Shown here piece after piece: positions 34,680-43,499 of a stretch of DNA of 64,000 bases. A program made the position numbers and the translations under genes. A model generated the notes under the pieces. That model ran no database searches and was not told where the DNA came from. It was given only the letters and a program-made list of their open reading frames with translations. The stretch's first letter is position 1; each line of letters starts with the position of its first letter. Source of the DNA: Streptomyces lavendulae subsp. lavendulae. GTDB lineage: Bacteria > Actinomycetota > Actinomycetes > Streptomycetales > Streptomycetaceae. Location: positions 930,001 to 994,000 of the forward strand of contig NZ_CP024985.1 of the NCBI RefSeq assembly GCF_002803845.1, in the 5' to 3' direction.

Positions 34680-35464
34680 CCGGCCGCGGCCACCAGTCGC
34701 ACCAGGTGCTCCCGTCCTGCCGCGAGCCCTCCGGCCAGTTCCGCGGCCTCGGGGTACCAGCGCTTCTCGTACTCCCAGCACAGCCATCCCCCGGCCGGCG
34801 CCCGGGCCACCGCCTCGGCGAGCGGCAGTACCCCGGCGCCGAGTCCGAGCGGGGTGAGCTCCCGCGCGGACGCCACGTCCTTCACCTGGAGGTAGCCGAG
34901 GTGGCCGCCCAGCAACCGGCACGACTCGGCCGGTGCCTCGCCGCCCAGCCAGGTGTGGAGCACGTCCCACAGTGCGCCCGCGCCGGGATGTCCGACGGAG
35001 TCGAGCACCCTGGCGGTGGCGGCCGCGGTGCGGTGCGAATCGTGGGTCTCCAGCAGGATCCGCACTCCGTGCCGGGCCGCGAAGGGGGCCGCCGCGCACA
35101 GCCGCCGGGCGGCGTGGGCATCCGCTTCGGCCTCGGGCAGGTCGCCTCCGCCGGGAAAGACCCGGACGTACGGGGCTTCGAGATCGGCCGCGAGCCGGAC
35201 GAGGTCCCGCAGCTCGGCGAGGACGGGAGCGTCCTCCCCGGCCGCCGCCACCCTGGCGTATCCGGCCACGGCGAGGACGCTCACCCCGGCTCCGGTGACG
35301 GCCCGCAGCCCGGCCGCCCGGTCCGCGTGAGGACTCCCGGGATGCAGCGGTTCCTCGGAGTGGGCCCGCAGTTCGAGGCCGTCGTAGCCGTGCTCGGCCG
35401 CGAGCCGGGCGCTCCGGGCGAGGGAGGTCCCCGGCACGCCCAGTGTGGAGAAGGCGTACCTCAC
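34640..35464 (-). CDS. Sugar phosphate isomerase/epimerase, TIM barrel
   Basis: 274-residue xylose-isomerase-like TIM barrel. Metal ligands are suggested by the Glu in LELRAHSEE, the Glu/His of LLETHDSH, the Asp/His of LWDVLHTW, and the Glu of CWEYEKRW. GTG 35464 overlaps the LacI stop (GTGA at 35461-35464), so it is translated with the regulator. Overlap with the convergent dehydrogenase is 40 bp. It probably isomerises a keto-sugar in the cluster. Confidence 0.85.
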   Translation of the reverse strand: MRYAFSTLGVPGTSLARSARLAAEHGYDGLELRAHSEEPLHPGSPHADRAAGLRAVTGAGVSVLAVAGYARVAAAGEDAPVLAELRDLVRLAADLEAPYVRVFPGGGDLPEAEADAHAARRLCAAAPFAARHGVRILLETHDSHRTAAATARVLDSVGHPGAGALWDVLHTWLGGEAPAESCRLLGGHLGYLQVKDVASARELTPLGLGAGVLPLAEAVARAPAGGWLCWEYEKRWYPEAAELAGGLAAGREHLVRLVAAAGQAERARRPGSTG

Positions 35465-36537
35465 GGTCTCCTCCGTCCGGCCGTCGGCGGGGCGGTGGAG
35501 CCCCGCACCATGAGTTCGGTCGGCAGGGTGGTGATGCCCCCCGGCGGAAGGGCCCGGCGGCCGGTCACCAGCTGCGCGGCGAGCAGGCCCGCCTCACGCA
35601 GCGGCACCCGGACGGTGGTGAGGGCGGGAGCGGTGTCCACGGCGAACGGCAGGTCGTCGAAGCCGGCGACGGAGACGTCCTCGGGGATCCGCAGGCCCGC
35701 TTCGCGCAGGGCGGCGGCGGCGCCGGTGGCGACGGTGTCGTTGGCGGCGGCCACAGCGGTGAAGGGTCTTCCCCGGCGCAGCAGTTCACGGGTGGCGTCA
35801 TAGCCGGCGGAGCGCTCGAAGCCGGCGTGGACGGTGAGCGCGGCGCAGGCGTCGGACCCGGCCGGATCGTGCCGCGCCAGGGCTGCCCGGTGCCCGGCGA
35901 GCCGCTCCCGGGTGGTGCTCAGTCCCGGCGGGCCCGCCAGGTAGGCGATGTGCCGGTGGCCGAGCGTCATCAGGTGCTCGGCGAGGCGGAAGGCACCTCC
36001 CCGGTCGTCGAACGTGATGGTGGCGACGGGCAGGGCGGCGGGCAGGGGCAGCGGCGGGCGACCGCACAGGACCACGCGCGTCCCGGCGGCCGCCATCCGG
36101 GAGACGCGGACGGCGAGTGCGGCAGTGTGGTCCGGATTCTCGGCGGCCCCGCCCGTGAGGACGACTCCGCCGGCCCGCTGGCCCTCCAGCAACCCGAGGT
36201 AGGCGGTCTCGGCGGCCGGATCGCCCGCCGTGTTGCAGACCACGGCCAGTCTCCGCGCCTCCCCCGGCCCGGTGGGATCGAGCGCGCTCTGCAGGGAGCC
36301 CGCGAGGATGCCGAAGAAACTGTCGGCGACGTCGTGGACGAGCACGCCGACCAGGTCGGAGGTGGCGGCCGCGAGCGCCCGGGCGGGGGCGTTGGCGATG
36401 TAGCCCAGTTCCTCCACGGCCTGCTCCACGCGGGTGCGGGTGCCGCCTGCCACCGGGTATCCGCCGTTGAGCACGCGGGAGACCGTGGCGGACGACACCC
36501 CCGCTCGCGCCGCGACCTCGGCAAGAGTCACCGCCAT
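35461..36537 (-). CDS. LacI-family regulator of the carbohydrate cluster
   Basis: 358-residue repressor. The N-terminal LacI helix-turn-helix (VTLAEVAARAGVSSATVSRVLNG) is followed by the hinge TRTRVEQAVEELGYIANAPARALA and a periplasmic-binding-protein-like core to the C-terminus (GFDDLPFAVDTAPALTTVRVP). ATG 36537 is chosen because GAGGAGGAGG lies about 7 nt upstream; the frame is open to 36606. It is divergent from the Gfo/Idh-led operon, and palindromes with the AAGCGCTT core at 36622 and 36688 are its likely operators. The effector is probably a sugar product of the lyase. Confidence 0.9.
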   Translation of the reverse strand: MAVTLAEVAARAGVSSATVSRVLNGGYPVAGGTRTRVEQAVEELGYIANAPARALAAATSDLVGVLVHDVADSFFGILAGSLQSALDPTGPGEARRLAVVCNTAGDPAAETAYLGLLEGQRAGGVVLTGGAAENPDHTAALAVRVSRMAAAGTRVVLCGRPPLPLPAALPVATITFDDRGGAFRLAEHLMTLGHRHIAYLAGPPGLSTTRERLAGHRAALARHDPAGSDACAALTVHAGFERSAGYDATRELLRRGRPFTAVAAANDTVATGAAAALREAGLRIPEDVSVAGFDDLPFAVDTAPALTTVRVPLREAGLLAAQLVTGRRALPPGGITTLPTELMVRGSTAPPTAGRRRP

Positions 36538-36621
36538 CTCGAACCCCTCCTCCTCGGCCCGGCCGTTCGTCCGGGCCATCGTCTCGTCCGCCGTGTGGAC
36601 CTCCATTCTGAGCGATCGGGC

Positions 36622-36629
36622 AAGCGCTT
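36622..36629. promoter_or_regulatory. LacI-type box 1
   Basis: AAGCGCTT is the core of a LacI/GalR half-site pair, in the context GGGCAAGCGCTTTCC, 85 bp before the regulator start. It lies 68 bp centre to centre from box 2, which would allow looping. Confidence 0.65.
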
Positions 36630-36648
36630 TCCATCACTCGAACGTGTG

Positions 36649-36699
36649 TTGTGCCAAGGAGGCCGACAGCCCTAGCCTGAAAGGACAGAAAGCGCTTTC
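36649..36699 (+). promoter_or_regulatory. Promoter of the Gfo/Idh operon with LacI-type box 2
   Basis: TTGTGC (36649-36654) and TAGCCT (36673-36678) are 18 bp apart. The perfect 12-bp palindrome GAAAGCGCTTTC (36688-36699) lies just after the -10, over the expected transcription start, a position that blocks initiation when repressor is bound. Confidence 0.75.
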
Positions 36700-36739
36700 T
36701 ATCGAGAAGGAACGACCGGCACGGAAGGACGCGGACACC

Positions 36740-37891
36740 ATGGAGCGCAGGACGATCAGGATCGCGATGAACGGCGTGACCGGGCGGATGGGGTACCGCC
36801 AGCATCTGGTCCGCTCCCTGCTGGCCCTGCGGGAGCAGGGCGGGCTGGACCTCGGGGACGGGACGGTGCTGTGGCCGGAGCCCGTCCTGATGGGACGCAG
36901 GGAGGCGGCCCTCCGGGCCATCGCCGACCGGCACGGCCTGGAACACGTCTCCACCGATCTGACGGCCGTACTGGCCGACCCGGAGGTGGAGGTCTACTTC
37001 GACGCCCAGGTGACCGCCGCCCGGGAGACGGCGGTCCGTCAGGCCATCGCCGCCGGGAAGCACGTGTACTGCGAGAAACCCACGGCCCTGACCTTCGAGT
37101 CCTCGATGGAGCTGGCCAGACTCGCCGCGGCCGCGGGGGTCAAGCACGGAGTGGTGCAGGACAAGCTGTTCCTGCCGGGTCTGCTGAAGCTGAGGCGGCT
37201 CATCGAGGGCGGCTTCTTCGGCGAGGTCCTGTCCGTGCGCGGCGAGTTCGGCTACTGGGTCTTCGAAGGAGACTGGCAGCCGGCCCAACGCCCCTCGTGG
37301 AACTACCGGGAGCAGGACGGCGGGGGCATCGTCGCCGACATGTTCCCGCACTGGGAGTACCTGCTGCACGAGCTGTTCGGCCGGATCCGCACGGTGCAGG
37401 CACTCACCCGCACCCACATCGGCCGCCGCTGGGACGAGGACGGCAAACCGTACGAGGCCACGGCGGACGACGCCGCGTACGGCATCTTCGAGCTGGAGGG
37501 CGGGGCCGTCGCCCAGATCAACTCCTCCTGGGCCGTGCGGGTCCACCGCGACGAGCTGGTGGAGTTCCAGGTGGACGGGACGCACGGATCGGCGGTGGCG
37601 GGGCTGCGCGGCTGCCGGATCCAGCACCGGGCCTCGACCCCGAAACCGGTGTGGAATCCGGATCTTGCGCACACCGAGCCGTTCAGGGCCCAGTGGCAGG
37701 AAGTGCCGGACAACAGCCCGGCCGACAACGCCTTCAAGGCCCAGTGGGAGCTCTTCCTGCGCCACGTCGTACGGGACGAACCGTGGCGGTGGGACCTGCT
37801 GGCAGGAGCGCGGGGGGTACAGCTGGCCCGCCTCGGGCTGCGCTCCAGCGCCGAGGGCCGCAGGCTGCCGGTGCCGGAGGTGGTGCTGTGA
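36740..37891 (+). CDS. Gfo/Idh/MocA family oxidoreductase
   Basis: 383-residue NAD(P)-dependent sugar oxidoreductase. A Rossmann-like N-terminus (IRIAMNGVTGRMGYRQHLV) is followed by the family's catalytic-Lys motif YCEKPTALTF (EKP) and a C-terminal beta-sheet domain with DGGGIVADMFPHWEYL. ATG 36740 opens the domain directly. Its stop overlaps the DUF993 start (GTGA at 37888-37891). It is the first gene of a four-gene operon under the LacI box. Such enzymes commonly oxidise a sugar hydroxyl to a keto-sugar. Confidence 0.9.
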   Translation: MERRTIRIAMNGVTGRMGYRQHLVRSLLALREQGGLDLGDGTVLWPEPVLMGRREAALRAIADRHGLEHVSTDLTAVLADPEVEVYFDAQVTAARETAVRQAIAAGKHVYCEKPTALTFESSMELARLAAAAGVKHGVVQDKLFLPGLLKLRRLIEGGFFGEVLSVRGEFGYWVFEGDWQPAQRPSWNYREQDGGGIVADMFPHWEYLLHELFGRIRTVQALTRTHIGRRWDEDGKPYEATADDAAYGIFELEGGAVAQINSSWAVRVHRDELVEFQVDGTHGSAVAGLRGCRIQHRASTPKPVWNPDLAHTEPFRAQWQEVPDNSPADNAFKAQWELFLRHVVRDEPWRWDLLAGARGVQLARLGLRSSAEGRRLPVPEVVL

Positions 37892-39042
37892 ACGGGATCC
37901 TGCTCCCCTCGGCGGACGGCGGGTTGCGTCTGCACCGGCCGTCACGGGTTCCGCTCGGGCCGTTCGCCTGCGGCCCGGCCCGCAGCCGCGTCCTCTACTC
38001 CGCCGCGCACGTGGCCGCCTCCCCGGCACCGGACGCCGGTGGCCCGGTGGTCGACTGGGAGGCCACGCTCGCCTTCCGCCACCGGCTGTGGGCCCTGGGC
38101 CTCGGGGTCGCCGAGGCGATGGACACCGCCCAGCGGGGCATGGGCCTGGACTGGCCGGCCGCGGCGGAGCTGATCCGCCGTTCGACGGCCGAGGCCCGGA
38201 GCGTGGGCGGCCGCATCGTCTGCGGCGCCGGGACCGACCAGCTCCCCGCGGGGCGCCCGCACCCCCTGGCGGCGATCACCGCGGCGTACGAGGAGCAGCT
38301 CGCGTACGTGGAGTCCTGTGGTGCGGGGGCCGTACTGATGGCCTCCCGCGCCCTGGCCGCCGCGGCCCGCTGCCCCGAGGACTATCTGGAGGTCTACGGC
38401 GGACTCCTGCGGCAGAGCACCCGCCCGGTCGTCCTGCACTGGCTGGGGCCGGTGTTCGACCCCGACCTGAAGGGCTACTGGGGCCACGAGGACCTCGACG
38501 GGGCGACGGACGTCGTACTGAAGATCGTTTCCGAGTACCCGGACAAGGTGGAAGGGATCAAGGTCTCGCTGCTGGACGCGGAGCGGGAGGGCGACCTCAG
38601 ACGGCGGCTCCCGGCGGGCGTGCGCTGCTACACCGGTGACGACCACCACTACCCGCAGCTGATCGCCGGGGACGGGGAGCTGGCCAGCGACGCCCTGCTG
38701 GGGATCTTCGACCCGATCGCACCGATCGCCGCCCGCGCGGCCCGGGCCCTCGACCTGGAGGACCCCGCCGGGTTCCGGGCGCTGCTGGACCCGACGGTGG
38801 CCCTGGCCCGGCACCTCTTCGCACCGCCGACCCGCCACTACAAAACGGGGATCGTCCTGCTGGCCTGGCTCGCGGGGTACCAGGAGCACTTCACCCTCCT
38901 GGGCGGGCACCGGTCGGCCCGTTCCCTCCCGCACCTGGCGGGCGCGTACGAACGGGCGGACCTGCTGGGCCTGTTCCCCGATCCGGAGCTGGCCGCCGAC
39001 AGGATGCGCGGGCTCCTCGCGGCGCACGGAGCGGGCGCGTGA
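37888..39042 (+). CDS. DUF993 (dihydrodipicolinate-synthase-like) protein
   Basis: 384-residue TIM-barrel protein of DUF993. Recognisable segments are GLGVAEAMDTAQRGMGLDWPAAAELI, VVLHWLGPVFDPDLKGYWG and VEGIKVSLLD, where the Lys of IKVS is in the position of the Schiff-base Lys of DapA/aldolase-like enzymes. DUF993 genes usually lie with Gfo/Idh oxidoreductases and isomerases, as here, so it probably performs the aldol or retro-aldol step on the oxidised sugar. Both ends overlap neighbours by 4 bp. Confidence 0.85.
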   Translation: MNGILLPSADGGLRLHRPSRVPLGPFACGPARSRVLYSAAHVAASPAPDAGGPVVDWEATLAFRHRLWALGLGVAEAMDTAQRGMGLDWPAAAELIRRSTAEARSVGGRIVCGAGTDQLPAGRPHPLAAITAAYEEQLAYVESCGAGAVLMASRALAAAARCPEDYLEVYGGLLRQSTRPVVLHWLGPVFDPDLKGYWGHEDLDGATDVVLKIVSEYPDKVEGIKVSLLDAEREGDLRRRLPAGVRCYTGDDHHYPQLIAGDGELASDALLGIFDPIAPIAARAARALDLEDPAGFRALLDPTVALARHLFAPPTRHYKTGIVLLAWLAGYQEHFTLLGGHRSARSLPHLAGAYERADLLGLFPDPELAADRMRGLLAAHGAGA

Positions 39043-39878
39043 GCCGGGCCGGGGCACCGGACCGGCTGAGCCTCAACCAGGAGACGGTCCGGCAGTGGTC
39101 GCTGCCCGAGCTGGTGGCCGGCTGCGCCGAGGCCGGGGTGGGCACCGTGGGGCTGTGGCGGGACCCCGTCCGCCGTTTCGGCGTGCGGGAGACGGCGAAG
39201 CTGGTGGCGGGCTCCGGACTGCGGGTCAGCTCCCTGTGCCGCGGCGGTTTCTTCACGGCCGCCGACCGGGCCGGCCGGGCCGTCGCGCTCGATGACAACC
39301 GGCGCGCGGTCGAGGAGGCGGCCGAGCTGGGGGCGGACGCGCTGGTGCTGGTCTCGGGCGGGCTGGCAGAGGGCGAGCGGGATCTGGCGGAAGCGCGGCG
39401 CAGGATCACCGGCGTCCTGGACGAGCTGGTGCCCTGGGCAGCGGGGCACGGGGTACGTCTGGGGATCGAGCCGCTGCACCCGATGTTCGCGGCCGACCGT
39501 TGCGTGGTCTCCACCCTGGGCCAGGCCCTCGACATCGCCGAACGGTATCCGGCGCGCCAGGTGGGTGTGGTCGCCGACGCCTACCACGTGTGGTGGGACG
39601 AGCGGCTGGAGGCGGACCTGCGGCGGGCCGGTGGGGCCGGGCGGATCGTGTCCGTGCAAGTGGCCGACTGGGTGACCCCGCTCCCCGAGGGGGTGCTGCT
39701 CGGCCGGGGACAGCTGGGCGACGGCTGCGTGGACCTGCGGGGGTTCCGCGAGACGGCGGACGCGGCCGGCTACCGGGGGCCGGTGGAGGTGGAGATCTTC
39801 CATCCGGGGCTGTGGGCCCGGGACGGTGCCGAGGTGCTGCGGGAGGTGATCGACCGCTACCGCGAGCACGTCGAGTGA
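39039..39878 (+). CDS. Second sugar phosphate isomerase/epimerase, TIM barrel
   Basis: 279-residue xylose-isomerase-like barrel. Likely metal ligands are the Glu of LGIEPLHPMF, the Asp/His of VVADAYHVWW, and the Glu of VEVEIFHPGLW. GTG 39039 overlaps the DUF993 stop. Proposed to act after the Gfo/Idh enzyme, interconverting keto- and aldo-sugars. It differs in sequence from the isomerase at 34640, so the cluster holds two non-identical isomerases. Confidence 0.85.
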   Translation: MSRAGAPDRLSLNQETVRQWSLPELVAGCAEAGVGTVGLWRDPVRRFGVRETAKLVAGSGLRVSSLCRGGFFTAADRAGRAVALDDNRRAVEEAAELGADALVLVSGGLAEGERDLAEARRRITGVLDELVPWAAGHGVRLGIEPLHPMFAADRCVVSTLGQALDIAERYPARQVGVVADAYHVWWDERLEADLRRAGGAGRIVSVQVADWVTPLPEGVLLGRGQLGDGCVDLRGFRETADAAGYRGPVEVEIFHPGLWARDGAEVLREVIDRYREHVE

Positions 39879-39930
39879 CGGAGCAGGACCGGGCCGACGG
39901 GGCCGGCGGCGATCGGAAGAGGAGCATGCG

Positions 39931-42345
39931 ATGACGGATGTGTGGAGTCGGCGGTCCTTCCTCTGCGCGGCGGGCGGGGGCGCCCTGCTGCTGGGGGCAC
40001 CCGCCGTACGGGCGGGGGCCGCACCCGTGGCGGAGGACTGGGCCGCCCTGCGCGCGGCCTGGCGGCATCTGGTGCTGGGCGGTGGGTTCCCGGCGAGTGC
40101 CGAGCCGTTCCGTTCACGGCTGACCGAGCTCGGGGAGACGGCTCGGGGCTGGGCCGCCGCGATGGCCCCGGCAGCCGGTTCGCTCTGGCCCGACCTGGGG
40201 TTCACCACGGATCCCGAGAAGATGATGCAGAGCTACTACCGGCTGCGGACGATGGCGGAGGCCTATGTCCGCCCGGGCACCGGGGTCACCGGGGACACGG
40301 CGCTGCTGTCGGCCCTGCTCGGTGGCCTCGACCAGATGCACGCGCAGGTGTACCACGCGGGCCGGGCGCGGTACGGCAATTGGTACTGCTGGCAGATCGG
40401 GGCGCCGCAGGCACTGCTGGACGTGTGCGTGCTGCTGTACGGGGAGTTGACGGCGGACCGCCTCGCCGCGTTCTGCGCGGCGGTGGACCACTTCGTGCCG
40501 GACTCCGCCGTGGCGGCCTACGGCGGGACGAGTACGGGGGCCAACCGGGTCGACCTGTGCCGGGTCCTGGCCGTGCGCGGGGTGGTGGGCGCGGATCCGG
40601 CGAAGATCTCCCTGGCCGCCGACGCGCTCGCGCCGGTCTTCCCGTACGTCACCGGCGGGGACGGGCTCTACCGCGACGGGTCGTTCGTCCAGCACACCTG
40701 GGTGCCGTACACGGGGACGTACGGCGCGGTGCTCCTGGGCGGTCTGGGGCTGCTGTTCGCGCTGCTCAAGGGCACCCCTTGGGAGGTCACGGATCCGGGT
40801 GCGCGGATCGTCTTCGACGCGGTGGAGCGGGCCTGGGCACCCTTCCTGTTCAACGGGCTGGCCATGGACTGCGTGTCCGGTCGGGCGGTCAGCCGGGGGC
40901 TCACCGCCCTGGACGCACGGCAGGTGCAGCAGGACGACCACACCCGGGGGCACGCGCTGCTGGCCGGGATCCTGTTGCTTGCCGAAGGGGCGGGTCCGGC
41001 CGAGCGCACCCGTTGGCGGGGGCTGGTGAAGGGGTGGACGGCGCGGTCCCATTACAGTCCCCCGGCCGCCGACCGCAGTCTCGGTCTGGCCCCGCTCGCG
41101 GCGCTGGCGGAGCTCGAAGCCGATGCCTCGGTGACGGCGCTGCCCGAGCCGGTCGGGCACCGCCTGTTCCCCTCGATGGACCGCGCCACGCACCGGCGGC
41201 CCGGCTGGGCGGCCTCGCTCTCCCTGGCCTCCCGGCGCATCGCCCACTACGAGACGGGGAACGGGGAGAACCTCCGCGGCTGGCACACCGGCAGCGGGAT
41301 GCTCGCCTGGTGGGGTTCCTCGTACGGCAACGGCCAGTACTCGGACGCCTTCTGGCCCACCGTCGACCCGTACCGGCTGCCCGGCATCACGGTGGCGCGC
41401 AAGGCACTGGCCGACGGCGCGGGCGGCGACTGGGGTGCCCCGCGGCCCGACGCGGCCTGGGTGGGCGGGAGCACCGACGGGGAGTTCGCGTCGGTGGGTC
41501 AGCACCTGCGCGGCCTCGGCAGCACCCTGGAGGCCCGCAAGTCGTGGTTCTTCCTGGCCGACACGGTGGTCTGTCTGGGGGCGGGGATCCGTGCCTCGGA
41601 CGGGGTCGTGGTCGAGTCCGTCGTCGACAACCGCAACCTGGGGGCGGCCGGCAGCCACGCCCTGACGGTGAACGGGGCCGTTCAGCCTTCGGGGCCGGGC
41701 TGGTCGGGGGTGTACCGCGCCCCGGGGTGGGTGCATCTGGCGGGCTTCGGCGGGTACGTTCTGCACGGTCCGGGAACCTTCAGGGCCCTGCGGGAGGCGC
41801 GCACCGGCCGCTGGAGCGAGGTGAACCGGGGCGGTTCCGCCACCGCGCTGACCCGGCGCTACCTCACCCTCTGGTACGACCACGGCACGGACCCGGCGGG
41901 CGCCGGGTACGCCTACCAGCTGCTCCCCGGGGCCGATGCGGACCGGACCGGGGCGCGGGCCTCCGCGTCGGGGTGGATGGCCGTCCTCGCCAACGACGAG
42001 GTGGCCCAGGGGGTGGCGGTGGGCTCGCTCGGCTTCACCGGCGTCAATTTCTGGCGGCCCGGGGTCGCGGGGCCGCTGGAGGCGAGCGCACCGTGCTCGG
42101 TCACGGTGCGGGAGAGGGGGGACGGCACGGCTACGGTCTGCGTCGCCGATCCGGGCCGGGTGGTGGAGGCGCTGGACGTGGTGTGGGACCGGCCCGTCGC
42201 GGCGGTGCTGTCGGGGCCGCCGAGCCTGCTCTCGGTCGTGACGGGCCCACGGCTGCGGCTCCGGTTCGGGAACCTCACGACGGCCGCCGGAGCGAGCCAG
42301 GAGGTGGTGGTACGACTGGGGGGCAGCGCCCTCCGGATGTCGTGA
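39931..42345 (+). CDS. Tat-exported polysaccharide lyase family 8 enzyme
   Basis: 804-residue lyase of the hyaluronate/chondroitin/xanthan lyase family. A Tat signal (SRRSFLCAAGGGALLLG) precedes an alpha/alpha toroid. The catalytic residues are identifiable: Asn in GNWYCWQIGAP, His and Tyr in SFVQHTWVPYTGTYG, Arg in SGRAVSRG. C-terminal beta-sandwich domains follow (LRGWHTGSGMLAWWGSSYGN; later SWFFLADTVVCLGAGI). ATG 39931 is 7 nt after GAGGAG. It cleaves acidic polysaccharide by beta-elimination, giving unsaturated uronyl ends; hyaluronate versus xanthan cannot be decided here. Confidence 0.9.
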   Translation: MTDVWSRRSFLCAAGGGALLLGAPAVRAGAAPVAEDWAALRAAWRHLVLGGGFPASAEPFRSRLTELGETARGWAAAMAPAAGSLWPDLGFTTDPEKMMQSYYRLRTMAEAYVRPGTGVTGDTALLSALLGGLDQMHAQVYHAGRARYGNWYCWQIGAPQALLDVCVLLYGELTADRLAAFCAAVDHFVPDSAVAAYGGTSTGANRVDLCRVLAVRGVVGADPAKISLAADALAPVFPYVTGGDGLYRDGSFVQHTWVPYTGTYGAVLLGGLGLLFALLKGTPWEVTDPGARIVFDAVERAWAPFLFNGLAMDCVSGRAVSRGLTALDARQVQQDDHTRGHALLAGILLLAEGAGPAERTRWRGLVKGWTARSHYSPPAADRSLGLAPLAALAELEADASVTALPEPVGHRLFPSMDRATHRRPGWAASLSLASRRIAHYETGNGENLRGWHTGSGMLAWWGSSYGNGQYSDAFWPTVDPYRLPGITVARKALADGAGGDWGAPRPDAAWVGGSTDGEFASVGQHLRGLGSTLEARKSWFFLADTVVCLGAGIRASDGVVVESVVDNRNLGAAGSHALTVNGAVQPSGPGWSGVYRAPGWVHLAGFGGYVLHGPGTFRALREARTGRWSEVNRGGSATALTRRYLTLWYDHGTDPAGAGYAYQLLPGADADRTGARASASGWMAVLANDEVAQGVAVGSLGFTGVNFWRPGVAGPLEASAPCSVTVRERGDGTATVCVADPGRVVEALDVVWDRPVAAVLSGPPSLLSVVTGPRLRLRFGNLTTAAGASQEVVVRLGGSALRMS

Positions 42346-42372
42346 GGGGCGGGTCCCGACCGGAGGAGGATC

Positions 42373-43170
42373 ATGAGTGGCGAAACGCACCCGACGGGGC
42401 AGCGGGGAGCAGACGGGGCGGCGCGTCCGCTCGCCCTGGTGACGGGGGCGGGGCGTTCGGCGGGAATCGCCGCGTCCGTGGTCCTGGATCTGGTCCGGGC
42501 GGGCTGGGACGCGGCCTTCACCCACTGGACTCCGTATGACGAGCGGATGCCGTGGGGCGTGGATCCGGGGGCTCCCGAGGAGTTGCGGAAACAGGTGGAG
42601 TCCCTCGGCGGGAGGGCACGTGCGATCGAGGCGGATCTGAGTGATCCGACGGTGCCGGCTCGGCTCTTCGACAGGGTCGAGCGCGAACTGGGGAACGTCA
42701 CCGCGCTGGTGCTCTGTCACTGCGAGTCGGTCGACTCGGGCCTGCTGGACACCACCGTGGAGAGCTTCGACCTGCATTTCGCGGTCAATGCGCGGGCCAC
42801 CTGGCTGCTGATCCGCGAGTACGGGCTGCGGTTCCGCGGCCGGCACGGCAGCGGCCGGATCGTCAGCCTGACCAGCGACCACACCGCCGGCAACCTGCCG
42901 TACGGGGCGAGCAAGGGGGCCATGGACCGGGTCACCTTGGCCGCCGCCCGGGAGCTCGCCCACCTGGGGGTGACCTGCAACGCGATCAATCCGGGGCCGA
43001 CGGACACCGGGTGGATGTCGGAGGAACAGAAGGCGGACACGGCCCGCGTCACGTCCCTGGGACGCGTCGGCATGCCGCAGGACTGCGCGAACCTGGTCAC
43101 GTTCCTCTGCTCGGCAGAGGGCGGATGGATCAACGGCCAGCTCCTGCGGAGCAACGGCGGGCTCGGATAG
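42373..43170 (+). CDS. Short-chain dehydrogenase/reductase
   Basis: 265-residue NAD(P)-dependent SDR. The cofactor motif is VTGAGRSAGIAASV (TGxxxGIG-like), the active site YGASKGAMDRVTLAAAREL (YxxxK), and NPGPTDTGWM is the conserved PG region. ATG 42373 has AGGAGGAT just upstream. It begins 27 bp after the lyase stop and is probably in the same transcript. In lyase pathways SDRs reduce 5-keto or 4-deoxy-uronate intermediates (KduD-like); that assignment is inferred from position. Confidence 0.85.
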   Translation: MSGETHPTGQRGADGAARPLALVTGAGRSAGIAASVVLDLVRAGWDAAFTHWTPYDERMPWGVDPGAPEELRKQVESLGGRARAIEADLSDPTVPARLFDRVERELGNVTALVLCHCESVDSGLLDTTVESFDLHFAVNARATWLLIREYGLRFRGRHGSGRIVSLTSDHTAGNLPYGASKGAMDRVTLAAARELAHLGVTCNAINPGPTDTGWMSEEQKADTARVTSLGRVGMPQDCANLVTFLCSAEGGWINGQLLRSNGGLG

Positions 43171-43254
43171 GCAAGCGCACCATCGCAGGCGGAAACGGAG
43201 GAACCCCGGGTTCGGTACACCAGCGGGACGATGAGCAGACGACGGATTCGACGG

Positions 43255-43320
43255 GGCCTCCTGCCAGAAGCGGTCCATGCGCGCGACATCCAGCGCGTCG
43301 ATCACGATCCCCGTCGGCAT
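43255..43320 (-). pseudogene. VOC gene remnant, N-terminal codons only
   Basis: Reading from ATG 43320 on the minus strand gives MPTGIVIDALDVARMDRFWQ, the typical first strand and helix of a VOC/glyoxalase protein, and then homology stops abruptly after about 22 codons. Beyond that the frame is unrelated low-complexity sequence. No C-terminal part is seen nearby. The rest of 43171-43499 holds only the leaderless promoter of the next gene. Confidence 0.55.
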
Positions 43321-43487
43321 CCCGTTTCCCCCGTGACGCGGGGCAGGACGGATGGTCTGCGGCTGCGGTTCGAGCGACGTCACGCGGTGACTCCCGACCG
43401 GCCCTCGTCCGGGGCCCGTTCCGACTCCTCGCTCCGTCCTGACGGGGTGATCCCCGACGCGGTGCCGGGGAGGCGGTGGGCGTGACA

Positions 43488-43499
43488 TAACGTGCCCGC
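43488..43499 (+). promoter_or_regulatory. -10 element of the formamidase-like gene, leaderless
   Basis: TAACGT (43488-43493) lies 6 nt before ATG 43500, with no ribosome-binding site between, so translation probably starts at or next to the transcript's first base. Confidence 0.5.
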
